Notes: generated by a model from the letters alone, not told the origin. A stretch of DNA of 64,000 nucleotides from Streptomyces sp. KL109B (GCF_030766935.1 NZ_JASERL010000003.1:620001-684000), one strand, 5' to 3'. Positions 27,182-37,200 are shown, counted from the stretch's first letter. Program-made: numbers and translations.

Positions 27182-27523
27182 TCAGGGCGTGCCGATGCGC
27201 TCCGGAGCGGTGGCGAGTACCGCGTCGAGGAGTCCGGGGAAACAGGCGTCGAGTTCATCGCGTCGCAGGCTGAGCATGCGGCGCGCCCCCTCCACCCGGA
27301 CCTTGAGGATTCCTGCCTCGCGCAGCACCCGCTGGTGATGGGAGAAGGTCGACCGGCTGATGGCGAGCCCCGCGGCCTCCTGCAGCCGCGTGCACGGCGA
27401 TTCCTTCATCGAGGCCAGGGTTCGCACGGCGCTGAGCCGTGCGGGGTCGGCCAGCGCTGCCAGGACGGTGGCCAGCCGCAGTTCGTCCTGGGGCGGGTGC
27501 TGGGTCTCGATCCGGGTGCTCAC
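27182..27523 (-). CDS. ArsR-family transcriptional regulator
   Basis: This 113-residue winged-helix repressor has family core ALADPARLSAVRTLASM, then TRLQEAAGLAISRSTFSHHQRVLREAGILKVRVEGARRM in pieces. No Cys cluster for metal binding is present, so the ligand is probably organic. The GTG at 27523 has a TACGCT box seven bases upstream and no ribosome site, suggesting a leaderless mRNA. It is divergent from an SDR gene across a 96-base region containing an 8-bp inverted repeat, so it probably represses itself and the SDR (inference). Confidence 0.88.
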   Translation of the reverse strand: MSTRIETQHPPQDELRLATVLAALADPARLSAVRTLASMKESPCTRLQEAAGLAISRSTFSHHQRVLREAGILKVRVEGARRMLSLRRDELDACFPGLLDAVLATAPERIGTP

Positions 27524-27619
27524 GGTGGTGAGCGTAGCGGAGGCTTGTCCGTACGTCGATGACCATCGTAGTGTTCGACGCTCATCGACATAATGGCCAT
27601 CCTGCGGAGGCGGCTGATC
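27524..27619. promoter_or_regulatory. Divergent ArsR / SDR promoter with inverted repeat
   Basis: GTCGATGA at 27555-27562 is the exact inverse of TCATCGAC at 27582-27589. The minus-strand -10 candidate TACGCT lies at 27531-27536. GGAGG for the SDR is at 27606-27610. The spacing suits one or two winged-helix dimers. Confidence 0.55.
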
Positions 27620-28354
27620 ATGAGCATCGAGAGAGTGGCACTGGTGACCGGCGGATCCCGCGGTATCGGCGCCGCCATTGCCCGGCGCCTGGCAGCCGAC
27701 GGCCTGTCGGTCGCGCTGACCTACTCGGCTTCGCCGGGGCGTGCGGATGAGGTGGTGCGCGAGATCGAGCGCGCCGGTGGGCGGGCGCTGGCTCTGCGGG
27801 CCGATGTCGCGGAACCGGGTGCGGTCGCGGCGGCGGTCGAACGCACGGCCGCTGATTTCGGGAGCTTGGACGTTCTCGTCAGCAACGCCGGTATCGCCGA
27901 CGCGGGCTCGGTGGAAGCGCTCGGCCCCGAGCGGATCGACCGGATGATCGATGTGAACGTGCGCGGCGTCCTGCACACCATCAGGGCGGCGCTTCCCCAT
28001 CTCGGCCAGGGCGGCCGAATCGTCACCGTGGGCAGCATGATCGCCGAACGCGTGCCGTTCGCCGGCGGCGCTGTCTATGCCATGACCAAAGCGGCCGTTG
28101 CCGGTCTGGTGCGTGGCCTGGCAAGGGACTTGGGCCCCCGAGGGGTCACCGTGAACAACATCCAGCCCGGACCCACCGCCAACGACAGCATGCCGGCGGA
28201 CGGCCCGGCCGCGGACGCCATGCTCCCGTGGCTCGCGCTGTCCCGCATCGCGAGCCCGGACGAGATCGCGGGACTGGTTTCCTATCTGGCCGGCCCCGAG
28301 TCCGGTTACATCACAGGGGCGAGCCTGACCATCGACGGCGGATTCACCGCCTGA
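27620..28354 (+). CDS. Short-chain dehydrogenase/reductase
   Basis: This 244-residue classical SDR oxidoreductase has cofactor loop TGGSRGIG (10-17), SNAG (88-91), catalytic S139, and Y153 with K157 in YAMTKAA. The C-terminal YITGASLTIDGGF is typical of FabG-like members. R13 favours NADP. The ATG at 27620 is nine bases after GGAGG, in preference to ATG 27593. It is under a divergent ArsR gene and ends at a strong terminator. The substrate is unknown. Confidence 0.9.
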   Translation: MSIERVALVTGGSRGIGAAIARRLAADGLSVALTYSASPGRADEVVREIERAGGRALALRADVAEPGAVAAAVERTAADFGSLDVLVSNAGIADAGSVEALGPERIDRMIDVNVRGVLHTIRAALPHLGQGGRIVTVGSMIAERVPFAGGAVYAMTKAAVAGLVRGLARDLGPRGVTVNNIQPGPTANDSMPADGPAADAMLPWLALSRIASPDEIAGLVSYLAGPESGYITGASLTIDGGFTA

Positions 28355-28389
28355 CCCGGGGTGCCGGTGTCGGGTACGCGGCACGAAAA

Positions 28390-28418
28390 CGCCCCCTCCG
28401 GGAGACCCGGAGGGGGCG
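28390..28418. terminator. Bidirectional terminator between SDR and tRNA cluster
   Basis: CGCCCCCTCCGGG pairs perfectly with CCCGGAGGGGGCG around AGA. It can stop the SDR gene rightward and the tRNA-Glu-Asp-Phe transcript leftward. Confidence 0.85.
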
Positions 28419-28438
28419 AAAGCCCTGATGGGCTGCGG

Positions 28439-28512
28439 TGGCTGGGGCCGGGGTCGAACCGGCGACCTTCCGCTTTTCAGGCGGACGCTCGTACCAACTG
28501 AGCTACCCAGCC
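28439..28512 (-). tRNA. tRNA-Phe (GAA)
   Basis: Acceptor GGCTGGG/CCCAGCC, anticodon stem TCCGC/GCGGA with loop CTGAAAA (anticodon GAA), T loop TTCGACC, discriminator A. Last gene of a leftward cluster Glu-Asp-Phe. Confidence 0.97.
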
Positions 28513-28535
28513 ACGAAGTTCACGAGGAACTTCAG

Positions 28536-28610
28536 CGGTCCTGACGGGATTTGAACCCGCGGCCTCCACCTTGACAGGGTGGCGAGCACTCCAAACTGCT
28601 CCACAGGACC
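28536..28610 (-). tRNA. tRNA-Asp (GTC), copy 2
   Basis: Identical over 75 bases to the copy at 21719-21793. It lies between tRNA-Phe and tRNA-Glu with short spacers, so the three are probably cotranscribed. Confidence 0.97.
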
Positions 28611-28659
28611 TTGCTGTTGTGCGAGACAAGCGAGAGCAAGTGTCTCACACGGTTGTGCG

Positions 28660-28732
28660 TGCCCCCAACGGGATTCGAACCCGTGCTACCGCCTTGAAAG
28701 GGCGGCGTCCTAGGCCGCTAGACGATGAGGGC
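28660..28732 (-). tRNA. tRNA-Glu (TTC)
   Basis: Acceptor GCCCTCA/TGGGGGC with one G-U pair, anticodon stem CCGCC/GGCGG with loop CTTTCAA (anticodon TTC), T loop TTCGAAT. First gene of the leftward tRNA cluster. Confidence 0.97.
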
Positions 28733-28812
28733 TATCGGCCCGCCTGCGCGCTTTGCAGCGCGTCGGGGACGTGAGAAGCATATGGGATGCGGGGAGCTAT
28801 CGCCAAAACGGT

Positions 28813-30414
28813 TTACGGGGAGCTCTCCGCGGGGCTCGACGGGGTGCTCGGCGACGGGGTCGCTCCGGGCTGGTTCTCCTTGGGGAGGTGGCGGCTGACC
28901 TCGGCCTTCGTGAGGCCCAGGCCGCCGAGGCGGATCTCGTCCCAGGCCTGCAGACGCCTGGTGTCCCGGTCCATGTAGAGGACCGAGGCCTCGACCGGGT
29001 CGGGGTGGCCGTTCTTGTTGTCGACGGCGCGCAGGCCGCTGCCGCCGGTGGAGCCCTCGATACGGAGCCGGGTGCCGAGGGGGAGCTGTTCCATCTCCTG
29101 GTGGTGGACGTGGCCGGCCAGGACGAGCGGCACCGTGCCGTCCACCTCGCGGGCCGCGACCGGCTCGTGGGCCATCGCGATGTCGACCGGGGTGCCCGCC
29201 GCGGCCTGGTCGCGCAGCGCCGAGGCGAGCCGGATGCCGGACAGCTTCTCGGCGGGGTCGCCCTGCGCCTTCACCGCGCGGTCCGGGGTGTACTGCGGGT
29301 CGCCCATCCCGGCGAAGCGCAGGCCCGCGACCGAGACCGCCTTGCCGTCGTCGAGGACGTGGACGTTCTTGAAGCGGTCGCGGGAGGAGAGGTACTTCTG
29401 CGTCGCGTTCTTCGAGTCGTGGTTGCCGCGGATCCAGACGTAGGGCACGCCGAGGTCCTTGATCGGGTCGAGGAAGGCGTTCTCGGCCTTGGAGCCGTGG
29501 TCCATCGTGTCGCCGGTGTCGACGATCGCGGAGATCTTGTACTGCTCCACGAGCGAGGCGATGATCTTCCACGAGGCCGGGTTGAGGTGGATGTCCGAGA
29601 CGTGCAGGACGCGGATCGTCGAGGGGTCCGGCTGGTACGTGGGGAGCGTGGACGTCGCGTCGTAGAGCTTGGTGACGTTGGTGACCAGGAGGGCCAATTC
29701 CTTTTGGTACGCGTCGAATTCGGTGACGATCGAGCGGGCGCTGCCGACCACGGAGGGGGCCGAGGAGAGCAGGCCGGAGAACTTCGGTTCCAGGACCGAC
29801 TCCGGGTTCCACGTCGCGTACGCCGTGCCGCCGGACGCCGCGAGGAGCGTGAGGGCGAGGCCGCCGGCCGCCAGGGCGCGGCGCGGGCGGCGGTAGACCA
29901 CGAGGCCGAGCGTCGTGGCGCCCGCGACCACCGCCACGCAGGAGCGCACGGCCAGGTCGACCGTGCCGTGCTCGACGTCGCGCGCCACCTCGTCCTGGAG
30001 CCCGGAGAGGCGCTCGGGGTGGTCGACGAGGGCCTGGGAGCGGACCGGGTCGAGGCGGTCCACGTCGACGTCGAGGCGGATGGGGGCGGTGTGGGAGCGC
30101 AGTTCCAGGGCGCCGAGCGGCGACACGTTGATCTTCGTACCGCCCGTGAAGGACGGGCGCAGCGTCATCTTCGTGTCCATGGGCCCCACCGGCGTACGGA
30201 CACTGCCGACGATCAGCAGGCCGAGCCAGGCGCCGAGCAGGACGACGGAGACCAGGCCCAGGGCGCGTACGTAGGGGTGCGGGGGGTGGACCAGTTCGAG
30301 GACCGGGTGGGGGTGGCGGTCGCGGTAGTGGCGCAGCAGGGCCGAAGGCGCGCCGCGTACGCCCCGCATGCGGCGGCGGAGTCCACGTATGGCGGCGGCT
30401 GGCGAGCGGGCCAT
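28813..30414 (-). CDS. Membrane-anchored metallophosphoesterase
   Basis: This 533-residue protein has an N-terminal membrane region with three hydrophobic segments (near 53-72, 165-180 and 188-205) and a C-terminal calcineurin-like phosphoesterase domain (about 270-470). The five metal motifs are all present: SDIHLNP, DTGDTMDHG, RGNHDS, AHEP and AGHVHH. The topology suggests the active site faces outside. A Pro/Ser-rich tail ends the protein. ATG 30414 is chosen; the frame is open further upstream, but it would overlap the divergent zincin gene and lacks family-like residues. The physiological substrate is unknown. Confidence 0.88.
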   Translation of the reverse strand: MARSPAAAIRGLRRRMRGVRGAPSALLRHYRDRHPHPVLELVHPPHPYVRALGLVSVVLLGAWLGLLIVGSVRTPVGPMDTKMTLRPSFTGGTKINVSPLGALELRSHTAPIRLDVDVDRLDPVRSQALVDHPERLSGLQDEVARDVEHGTVDLAVRSCVAVVAGATTLGLVVYRRPRRALAAGGLALTLLAASGGTAYATWNPESVLEPKFSGLLSSAPSVVGSARSIVTEFDAYQKELALLVTNVTKLYDATSTLPTYQPDPSTIRVLHVSDIHLNPASWKIIASLVEQYKISAIVDTGDTMDHGSKAENAFLDPIKDLGVPYVWIRGNHDSKNATQKYLSSRDRFKNVHVLDDGKAVSVAGLRFAGMGDPQYTPDRAVKAQGDPAEKLSGIRLASALRDQAAAGTPVDIAMAHEPVAAREVDGTVPLVLAGHVHHQEMEQLPLGTRLRIEGSTGGSGLRAVDNKNGHPDPVEASVLYMDRDTRRLQAWDEIRLGGLGLTKAEVSRHLPKENQPGATPSPSTPSSPAESSP

Positions 30415-30472
30415 TGCTCCCGTATGCCCAAGTGCGCGGGTGGATATGCGGGTTGTCACGGACAATGGCCGT

Positions 30473-30823
30473 GTGCTGGAGATGACGCGCGAGACGTTCG
30501 AGGAACTGGTCGCCGAGGCGCTCGACCGGATCCCGCCCGAGCTGACCCGACTGATGGACAACGTGGCCGTGTTCGTGGAGGACGAGCCGCCCGCCGACGA
30601 TCCCGAGCTCCTCGGGCTCTACGAAGGGACCCCGCTCACCGAGCGGGGCGAGTGGTACGCGGGGGTGCTGCCGGACCGGATCACGATCTACCGGGGGCCG
30701 ACGCTGCGGATGTGCGAGTCGAGGGAGGACGTGGTCGCGGAGACCGAGGTGACCGTGGTGCACGAGATCGCGCACCACTTCGGGATCGACGACGCGCGGC
30801 TGCACGCGCTCGGGTACGGGTGA
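30473..30823 (+). CDS. Metallopeptidase family protein (DUF1025-type minimal zincin)
   Basis: This 116-residue protein of the small zincin family has HEIAHHFGID giving an HExxH zinc site at residues 97-101. Preceding blocks LDRIPPELTRLMDNVAVFVEDEP and LLGLYEGTPL are family hallmarks. The domain is complete but small, and peptidase activity has not been shown for most members. GTG 30473 is taken as start; ATG 30482 (MTRETFEEL) is an alternative. It is divergent from the phosphoesterase gene. Confidence 0.85.
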   Translation: MLEMTRETFEELVAEALDRIPPELTRLMDNVAVFVEDEPPADDPELLGLYEGTPLTERGEWYAGVLPDRITIYRGPTLRMCESREDVVAETEVTVVHEIAHHFGIDDARLHALGYG

Positions 30824-31001
30824 GGGGGGGGCAGGTCACGCGGACGGTGCGGGTGAGGTCCGCGTGCTGTTTGTGGGGGCTTTGTGCGGTGCCCGCGTGG
30901 CGCGTGTCCTCGTACGGGTGACGGGAGTTGGGAACGGTACCGCCCACCCGTGATCCCCCACCCGCGGTGGTCCCGTTCCCGTGCACCGGAGGTGCTCGAC
31001 C

Positions 31002-31556
31002 GTGCGCCAACTGTCCGTATCGCAACGCGCCCTGTCGCGCCGTGCGCTCCGCCTGGGCCGGCTGGCCGCGACCACGATGGCCGTCGCGGCGGCCGCCGGA
31101 TGCATGAGCGTGGGCGCGGACGGCGGCGGAGCGAACGACCACCACTCCCCGCCGCAGCGCGGCTCGGGCGCCGCGCCCGACGGCGGCACCGAGGTCTCCG
31201 ACGGCGACGGCGGCGGGGCGGGCGTCGGCGCGCGGGCGGGGCAGGCGTCGGCGACGCCGAGCGCGCCCGCCCCGCCCGCCGAGACGGCGCCGCCCTCGTC
31301 GTCGGCCCCGCCCACGCCCACCGAGGCGTCCACCCCGCCCTCGCGGTCCGCCTCGCCGTCCCGGAGCAGCGCGTCGGCGACGCCGCCCACGCAGCGGCCC
31401 GGCTCGCCCAGCGCGACGGCCTCCCCCTCGCCCACGAAGTCCTCCGCCGCGCCCTCGTCGTCCCCGCCGACCGCCGAGCCCTCGTCGTCGGCGCACGAGG
31501 GGGCGGCGACGGAAGGGGGCGGGGAACCGCGGCCGCAGGCGGGGGACCCCGCCTGA
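31002..31556 (+). CDS. Low-complexity Ser/Pro/Ala-rich putative lipoprotein
   Basis: A 184-residue protein. The N-terminus has basic residues and a hydrophobic stretch ending in AVAAAAGCMS, where the Cys near residue 34 could be lipidated. From there to the C-terminus it is low-complexity (PSAPAPPAETAPP, TASPSPTKSSA), probably an extended cell-wall-spanning or disordered region with no folded domain. GTG 31002 follows GGAGG by nine bases. Codon bias is coding-like, but the composition makes homology assignment impossible. Confidence 0.6.
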   Translation: MRQLSVSQRALSRRALRLGRLAATTMAVAAAAGCMSVGADGGGANDHHSPPQRGSGAAPDGGTEVSDGDGGGAGVGARAGQASATPSAPAPPAETAPPSSSAPPTPTEASTPPSRSASPSRSSASATPPTQRPGSPSATASPSPTKSSAAPSSSPPTAEPSSSAHEGAATEGGGEPRPQAGDPA

Positions 31557-31790
31557 CCGGGAACGCAGTGTGATCCGGGTCTCAGGGATCTGGTTTGCCT
31601 CGGGGGGTGGTGGGTGCGTATGGTGGTAGATCGTTTGATCCCATTTGCCCGGCGCCGCTGAAGACGAGCGCCCCGTGGCGCGTACTCTCCCTTGCCGTGG
31701 CTGGACCGCATTGAGGCGGTCGATTTGCTGAATTGCGAATACACGGAGTTGCGGGCGCGTGCCGAGACTCCGGAAGGTTTCGCATTTCGC
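31557..31790 (+). promoter_or_regulatory. Upstream region of DEAD-box helicase
   Basis: Relatively AT-rich for this genome, with TTGAGG at about 31709 and ATTTGCTGAATTGCGAATAC near 31723. If transcription begins near 31600-31740 the helicase mRNA would have a substantial leader, as is common for cold-inducible helicases. The nearest Shine-Dalgarno-like GAAGG is 14 bases from the chosen ATG. Confidence 0.35.
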
Positions 31791-34067
31791 ATGTCCATTT
31801 CCACTGAGAACTTCGCCGACCAGGCTGTCGACCAGGCCGCTGACCAGGCCGTCGAGAACGACACCGTCGACGTCATCGAGAACGACGAGCCCACCGTCAC
31901 CTTCGCCGACCTCGGTCTCCCCGAGGGCGTCGTGCGCAAGCTCGCCCAGAACGGTGTGACCACGCCGTTCCCGATCCAGGCCGCGACCATCCCGGACGCC
32001 CTGGCCGGCAAGGACATCCTCGGCCGTGGCCGCACCGGCTCCGGCAAGACGCTGTCGTTCGGCCTGCCGACGATCGCCCGCCTCGCCGGTGCCCGCAGCG
32101 AGAAGCACAAGCCGCGCGCCGTCATCCTCACCCCGACCCGTGAGCTCGCGATGCAGGTCGCGGACGCGCTGCAGCCGTACGGCGACCAGGTCGGCCTGAA
32201 GATGAAGGTCGTCTGCGGCGGTACGTCGATGGGCAACCAGATCTACGCCCTGGAGCGCGGCGTCGACATCCTCGTCGCCACCCCGGGCCGCCTGCGCGAC
32301 ATCATCAACCGCGGCGCCTGCTCCCTGGAGAACATCGAGGTCGCCGTCCTCGACGAGGCCGACCAGATGTCCGACCTGGGCTTCCTGCCCGAGGTCACCG
32401 AGCTGCTCGACCAGGTTCCGGCCGGCGGCCAGCGGATGCTGTTCTCCGCCACCATGGAGAACGAGATCAAGACGCTCGTCACCCGCTACCTGAACGACCC
32501 GGTCTCGCACGAGGTCGACGCCGCGCAGGGCGCCGTGACGACCATGTCGCACCACATCCTCATCGTGAAGCCCAAGGACAAGGCGCCGGTCACCGCGGCC
32601 ATCGCCTCCCGCAAGGGCCGCACGATCATCTTCGTACGTACGCAGCTGGGTGCCGACCGCATCGCCGAGCAGCTCCGCGACTCCGGTGTGAAGGCGGACG
32701 CGCTGCACGGCGGCATGACGCAGGGCGCGCGTACCCGAGTCCTCGACGACTTCAAGAAGGGCTACGTCAACTCCCTCGTCGCCACCGACGTCGCCGCCCG
32801 CGGCATCCACGTCGACGACATCGACCTGGTCCTGAACGTGGACCCGGCCGGTGACCACAAGGACTACCTGCACCGCTCCGGCCGCACCGCGCGTGCGGGC
32901 CGCTCCGGCACGGTCGTCTCCCTGTCGCTGCCGCACCAGCGCCGCCAGATCTTCCGCCTCATGGAGGACGCGGGCGTCGACGCCGGCCGGCACATCATCC
33001 AGGGCGGCGCCGCCTTCGACCCGGAGGTCGCCGAGATCACCGGCGCCCGGTCCATGACCGAGGTGCAGGCCGAGTCCGCGGGCAGCTCCGCGCAGCAGGC
33101 CGAGCGCGAGGTCACCGACCTCACCAAGCAGCTGGAGCGCGCGACCCGTCGCGCCGCCGAGCTGCGCGAGGAGGCCGACCGCCTCACCGCCCGCGCCGCC
33201 CGTGAGCGCGGCGAGGACGAGGAGGGCGTGGCCGCCGCCGTCACCGCCGCGCAGGAGGCCGCCGCCGAGCAGGCCGCACAGGCCGCCGCTGCCGCCGAGG
33301 AGGCGCAGCGCAAGGAGCGCGCCGAGCGTTCCGACCGCGGTGACCGTGGCGACCGTTCGTCTTCGTACGAGCCGCGTCAGCGCCGTGACGAGCGGGGCAA
33401 CTACGAGCGTCGTGACCGTCGCGACGACCGGGGTGGCGACCGTGGCGGGTTCCGCCGCGACAACGACCGCGGTGGCGACCGGGGTGGCTTCCGCCGGGAC
33501 AACGACCGCGGTGGTGACCGTGGTGGGTTCCGCCGTGACGACCGTCGCGACGACCGTGGTGGCGACCGTGGCGGTTTCCGTCGCGACGACCGCGGTGGTG
33601 ACCGTGGTGGGTTCCGTCGTGACGACCGTCGGGACAACGACCGGGGCGGCGACCGTGGCGGTGACCGCGGTGGGTTCCGTCGGGACAACGACCGCGGTGG
33701 CGACCGTGGCGGTGACCGCGGTGGCTTCCGTCGCGACGACCGTCGGGACAACGACCGGGGCGGCGACCGGGGTGGCTTCCGTCGGGACAACGACCGCGGT
33801 GGCTTCAACCGTGACCGCGGCTTCAACCGCGACGACCGCGGCGGCCGTTCCTTCGAGCGCCGCGACGACCACCGGGGTGGCGACCGTGGCGGCTTCCGCC
33901 GCGACGACCGTCCCTCGGGCCACCGGGGCAGCGACCGCCCGTTCAACCGCGACCGCCAGGGCGACCGCCCCTCCGGCGGGCACCGTCCCTACGGCCGCCG
34001 TGACGACCACCGTGGCGGCTCCTTCGGGCGCCGTGACGACAAGCCGCGTTGGAAGCGCAACGGCTGA
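31791..34067 (+). CDS. DEAD-box RNA helicase with RGG-type tail
   Basis: This 758-residue ATP-dependent RNA helicase resembles the CsdA/RhlE group. A short acidic N-terminus precedes the Q motif region (TFADLGLPEGVV, then TTPFPIQAATIP). Motif I is RTGSGKT (81-87), Ia PTRELA, II DEAD (188-191), III SAT (219-221), and VI HRSGRTARAG. An Ala/Glu-rich coiled-coil-like linker follows, and from about residue 515 to the end runs a highly repetitive Arg/Gly/Asp tail built of units such as GGDRGGFRRD. Such tails bind RNA and promote condensates in known helicases. ATG 31791 is preferred, though the frame is open to 31692. A strong terminator follows. Confidence 0.93.
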   Translation: MSISTENFADQAVDQAADQAVENDTVDVIENDEPTVTFADLGLPEGVVRKLAQNGVTTPFPIQAATIPDALAGKDILGRGRTGSGKTLSFGLPTIARLAGARSEKHKPRAVILTPTRELAMQVADALQPYGDQVGLKMKVVCGGTSMGNQIYALERGVDILVATPGRLRDIINRGACSLENIEVAVLDEADQMSDLGFLPEVTELLDQVPAGGQRMLFSATMENEIKTLVTRYLNDPVSHEVDAAQGAVTTMSHHILIVKPKDKAPVTAAIASRKGRTIIFVRTQLGADRIAEQLRDSGVKADALHGGMTQGARTRVLDDFKKGYVNSLVATDVAARGIHVDDIDLVLNVDPAGDHKDYLHRSGRTARAGRSGTVVSLSLPHQRRQIFRLMEDAGVDAGRHIIQGGAAFDPEVAEITGARSMTEVQAESAGSSAQQAEREVTDLTKQLERATRRAAELREEADRLTARAARERGEDEEGVAAAVTAAQEAAAEQAAQAAAAAEEAQRKERAERSDRGDRGDRSSSYEPRQRRDERGNYERRDRRDDRGGDRGGFRRDNDRGGDRGGFRRDNDRGGDRGGFRRDDRRDDRGGDRGGFRRDDRGGDRGGFRRDDRRDNDRGGDRGGDRGGFRRDNDRGGDRGGDRGGFRRDDRRDNDRGGDRGGFRRDNDRGGFNRDRGFNRDDRGGRSFERRDDHRGGDRGGFRRDDRPSGHRGSDRPFNRDRQGDRPSGGHRPYGRRDDHRGGSFGRRDDKPRWKRNG
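33420..33830 (+). repeat. Coding tandem repeats of the RGG-type tail
   Basis: DNA units encoding GGDRGGFRRD(N)DR are repeated about nine times, with alternating GGDRGG duplications. Synonymous drift is limited between copies, so recent slippage or unequal exchange is likely. Confidence 0.85.
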
Positions 34068-34085
34068 CACTGACGTGTGAGGGAG

Positions 34086-34120
34086 AAACCCGAGAGACGC
34101 TCTGCGTCTCTCGGGTTTTT
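34086..34120 (+). terminator. Intrinsic terminator after the helicase
   Basis: AAACCCGAGAGACGC and its complement surround TCT and are followed by TTTTT. Canonical. Confidence 0.92.
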
Positions 34121-34250
34121 CATGTCCGTGGCGCCTGAGGCGCTGTTAAGCTCCGGACGCCCTGTGCACAGGGCAGCCTTTCGAGGGGCCCCACCCCCTC
34201 CGCCATGGATGCGTGCCGAACCGGGTCACGCCATGCCCAGGAGGGGACAG

Positions 34251-37200
34251 TTGGGGCGTCACGCCTTACTTCGCAGGGGAGCCGTCGCGCGGACGGCCGC
34301 GGCCGTCGCCGTGCTGGCCGCGTGTGCGACGGCCGTCGTCGCGCTGGAGCCGGACGCCGAGGCCGCCGGCAGCACCGAGGCCGTCGTACCGGCCACGTTG
34401 CGGGCCACGCCACGGGCCGACCGGGTCGTGTTCGCGGGCGACTCCGGGTTTCTGCACCAGCGCGAGGGCGACGGGGTGCTGTGGACGCCGTACGCCACCC
34501 CGGACGGGTCGACGCAGGTCGGTTCGCTCACCGGCGACAGCAGCAGGTACGCGAACAACGGCTTCGCCTCGGACGTGGTGGCGAGGCCCGCAACGCTCGG
34601 CTCCACCACCACGGTGACCTTGCACGACATGCGTGACGGCAGTGAGCGGAAGCTGGTGCTGCCCGCCGGCCAGCACTACGCGGGCAGCTACGGCTCCACC
34701 GTGCTCAGCGTGACGTACAGCGGAGCGAACGTGGTGTCCTGGCACCTGCTGCGGCTGGTGAACGGCACGGTCGAGGACCGACAGGTGACCGGGTTCCCGG
34801 CGGGTTCCACACTGCGGCAGTGGGCCTCGGCGGCGAACGGGAAGGGCCTGTACACCTCCTACACCGTGGACGGTGTCACGCACGCCGCCTGGGTCGATCT
34901 GGCCGGGGCAAGAGCCACCACCGTCCTGGAGGACCAGCGGCGCAGCGGCTCCCGCTCGGCGCTGCTCGGGGACCGGCTGACCGTCTGGCACACGGACGGC
35001 TCCGTCGCCGTCTTCGACACCGCCGACTTCGCGAAGCCGGTGCGTACGTTCACCGTCCCGTACGAGACGAACGCGCGGCTGCTCGGCGCGGCCGGGGACG
35101 CGCTGCTCGTCGCCCGCTACGACGCCCCGGCCGACGGTTCGACGGTCGCCGCGGACGCCCGCGTACACCGCATCGTCGCCGTGCCCGCGGCCGGTGGCGC
35201 CGAGCGGACCCTGCTCACGCAGGCGAGCGCGGACGTCGACGTGGCGCGGGACGGCAGCGTGGTCGTCGTCGCCGGCAGTGCCCCCGAGGCCGCGACCCTC
35301 CAGCGCCTCACCGTCGTCGACGGATCGCCCCGGGCGACCGGACTGGGTGCCATCGCGCCGGTGCGCTCCCAGTCCGTGGCGCCGGCCGTCGCGAACGGGC
35401 GGCTGCTCACGGCCGACAGCATGCTCGGTACCGGCGTGACGCTCAACCGCCGTACGGTGTCCGTCACTTCGCCGCCCGCCTTCTCGGCGCCCACCGCGCA
35501 GGAGGGCGGCGCGGGGCTGAACTGGTCCGGCTGCTTCGAAGAGTTCCCGTGCCCGGACGTGCGGGCCACCGGCGACGGCCGGATGGTCGTCGAGGACACC
35601 TACACCGACCCGGCGCGGCTCGTGCCCGCCGACGGCTCACCGAGCACGGAGCTGGGCACCACCCTCCACCAGGCCCAACTGGACGACGCGTCCGGCCGGT
35701 TCGCCGTGGTGCGCGGCTGGAAGGAGGCGGAGGGCGAGCACTTCGTCCAGGTCGTCGACCTCGACAAGAACGCGCCGCTGCGCACGCTCCCCGACGGCGA
35801 CTACGCGCTGTGGGGCCGCACCCTGTGGCAGAAGGGCAGCACGGCGGGCACCTTCGTCCCCATGGACGTCGTCACCGGGGCCAAGGGCACGGCCGTGAGT
35901 GTCGGCTCCGGCTGCACCAATCCGTTCGGGGTCCGGGCCGTCGGGAACTGGCTGTACTGGGACTGCGCCTCGGGCACCGCGAAGGCGGGCCTGAAGAACC
36001 TCGCCACCGGGCGGACGACCGCGCTCGGCCGTCGCGCGCGCGAGCTCGGTGACGGCTGGATCGCGTCCACCGTCGGCGACGCGGTCGTCGTGGACGACGT
36101 CACCTCCGGCACCCCGGCCGAGGTCACCCGCTTCACGCCCAAGGGCCTCAACCCGGGCAAGGAGTGGTCGGCGGACCACTACGGCGGCCCGCTCGCCTGG
36201 GTCGACGCCAAGGAGAACGTCCACGTGGTCCGGGTCTCCACGGTCGCGTCGCCGCTCGCCCAGACCGATGCGGACACCCCGGCCACCGCCGCCGTGCGGG
36301 GCGGCGCCGCTGCGTGGACGGCGCGCTGGTGGCTGTCCAAACCCGCCGCGTCCTGGAAGCTCACGCTGAAGAACAAGGCGACCGGAGCAACCGTCCGTAC
36401 GCTCACCGGCGGCGAGACCCGCGGTGCGGTCTCCGCGTCCTGGAGCGGCACGACCGCGACCGGCGCGCTGGTGGCCAACGGCACGTACACCTGGACGCTG
36501 ACCGCCCAGCCCGCCGACGGGCAGGGCGCCGCGCTGGTGCGCACCGGCACCACGAAGGTGTCCGGGGCGGCCGCGGTGCGCCGCGACCACGCGGGCGCGA
36601 GCGCCACCCCCGACGGCATCGGCGACCTCCTCACCCTGAACTCCGGCGGCGCCTTCACCTTCCAACAGGGCGACGGCAAGGGCGCGTTGAGCGGGAAGAC
36701 CTCGGCGTCCGGGTGGGCCACCTCGGCCCTCGCCGTACCCTTCGGGGACCTGGACGGCGACCGCTGCAACGACGTGCTGGTCCGCCTCGGCAACGGCGAA
36801 CTGCGCGGATACCGGCCCGGCTGCGGCGCGGCGCTCAGCACGGCCACCAAGTACACGAAGCTCGGCACCGGCTGGACCGCGTACAACGTCCTCACCTCGC
36901 CCGGCGACCTGACCGGCGACGGCCGCGCCGACCTGCTCGCCCGTAAGTCCTCCACCGGCGACATCTACGTGTTCGCCGCCAGGAGCGACGGCACGCTGGC
37001 CGCCGCGAAGAAGATCCGCTCGGCCTGGACGACGTACACCCACATCGTCGGCGCCGGAGACCTGAACGGGGACGGCATCGGCGACGTCCTCGCCCGCCGC
37101 AAGGACGGCACGCTGTTCCGCTACGACGGGGCGGGCGACGGCACGCTCAAGGACCGGGTCACGGTGTTCACCGACTGGGGGTCGACGTACAAGACGCTCG

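Noticed and set aside
33420..33830. Possible CRISPR-like array
   Set aside because: Units are in-frame coding repeats without unique spacers, fully explained by the helicase tail.
30681..34070. 1129-residue minus-strand open frame opposite the DEAD-box helicase
   Set aside because: The Val/Ala/Thr repeats are simply the complement of the RGG-coding repeats. The plus strand encodes all helicase motifs.
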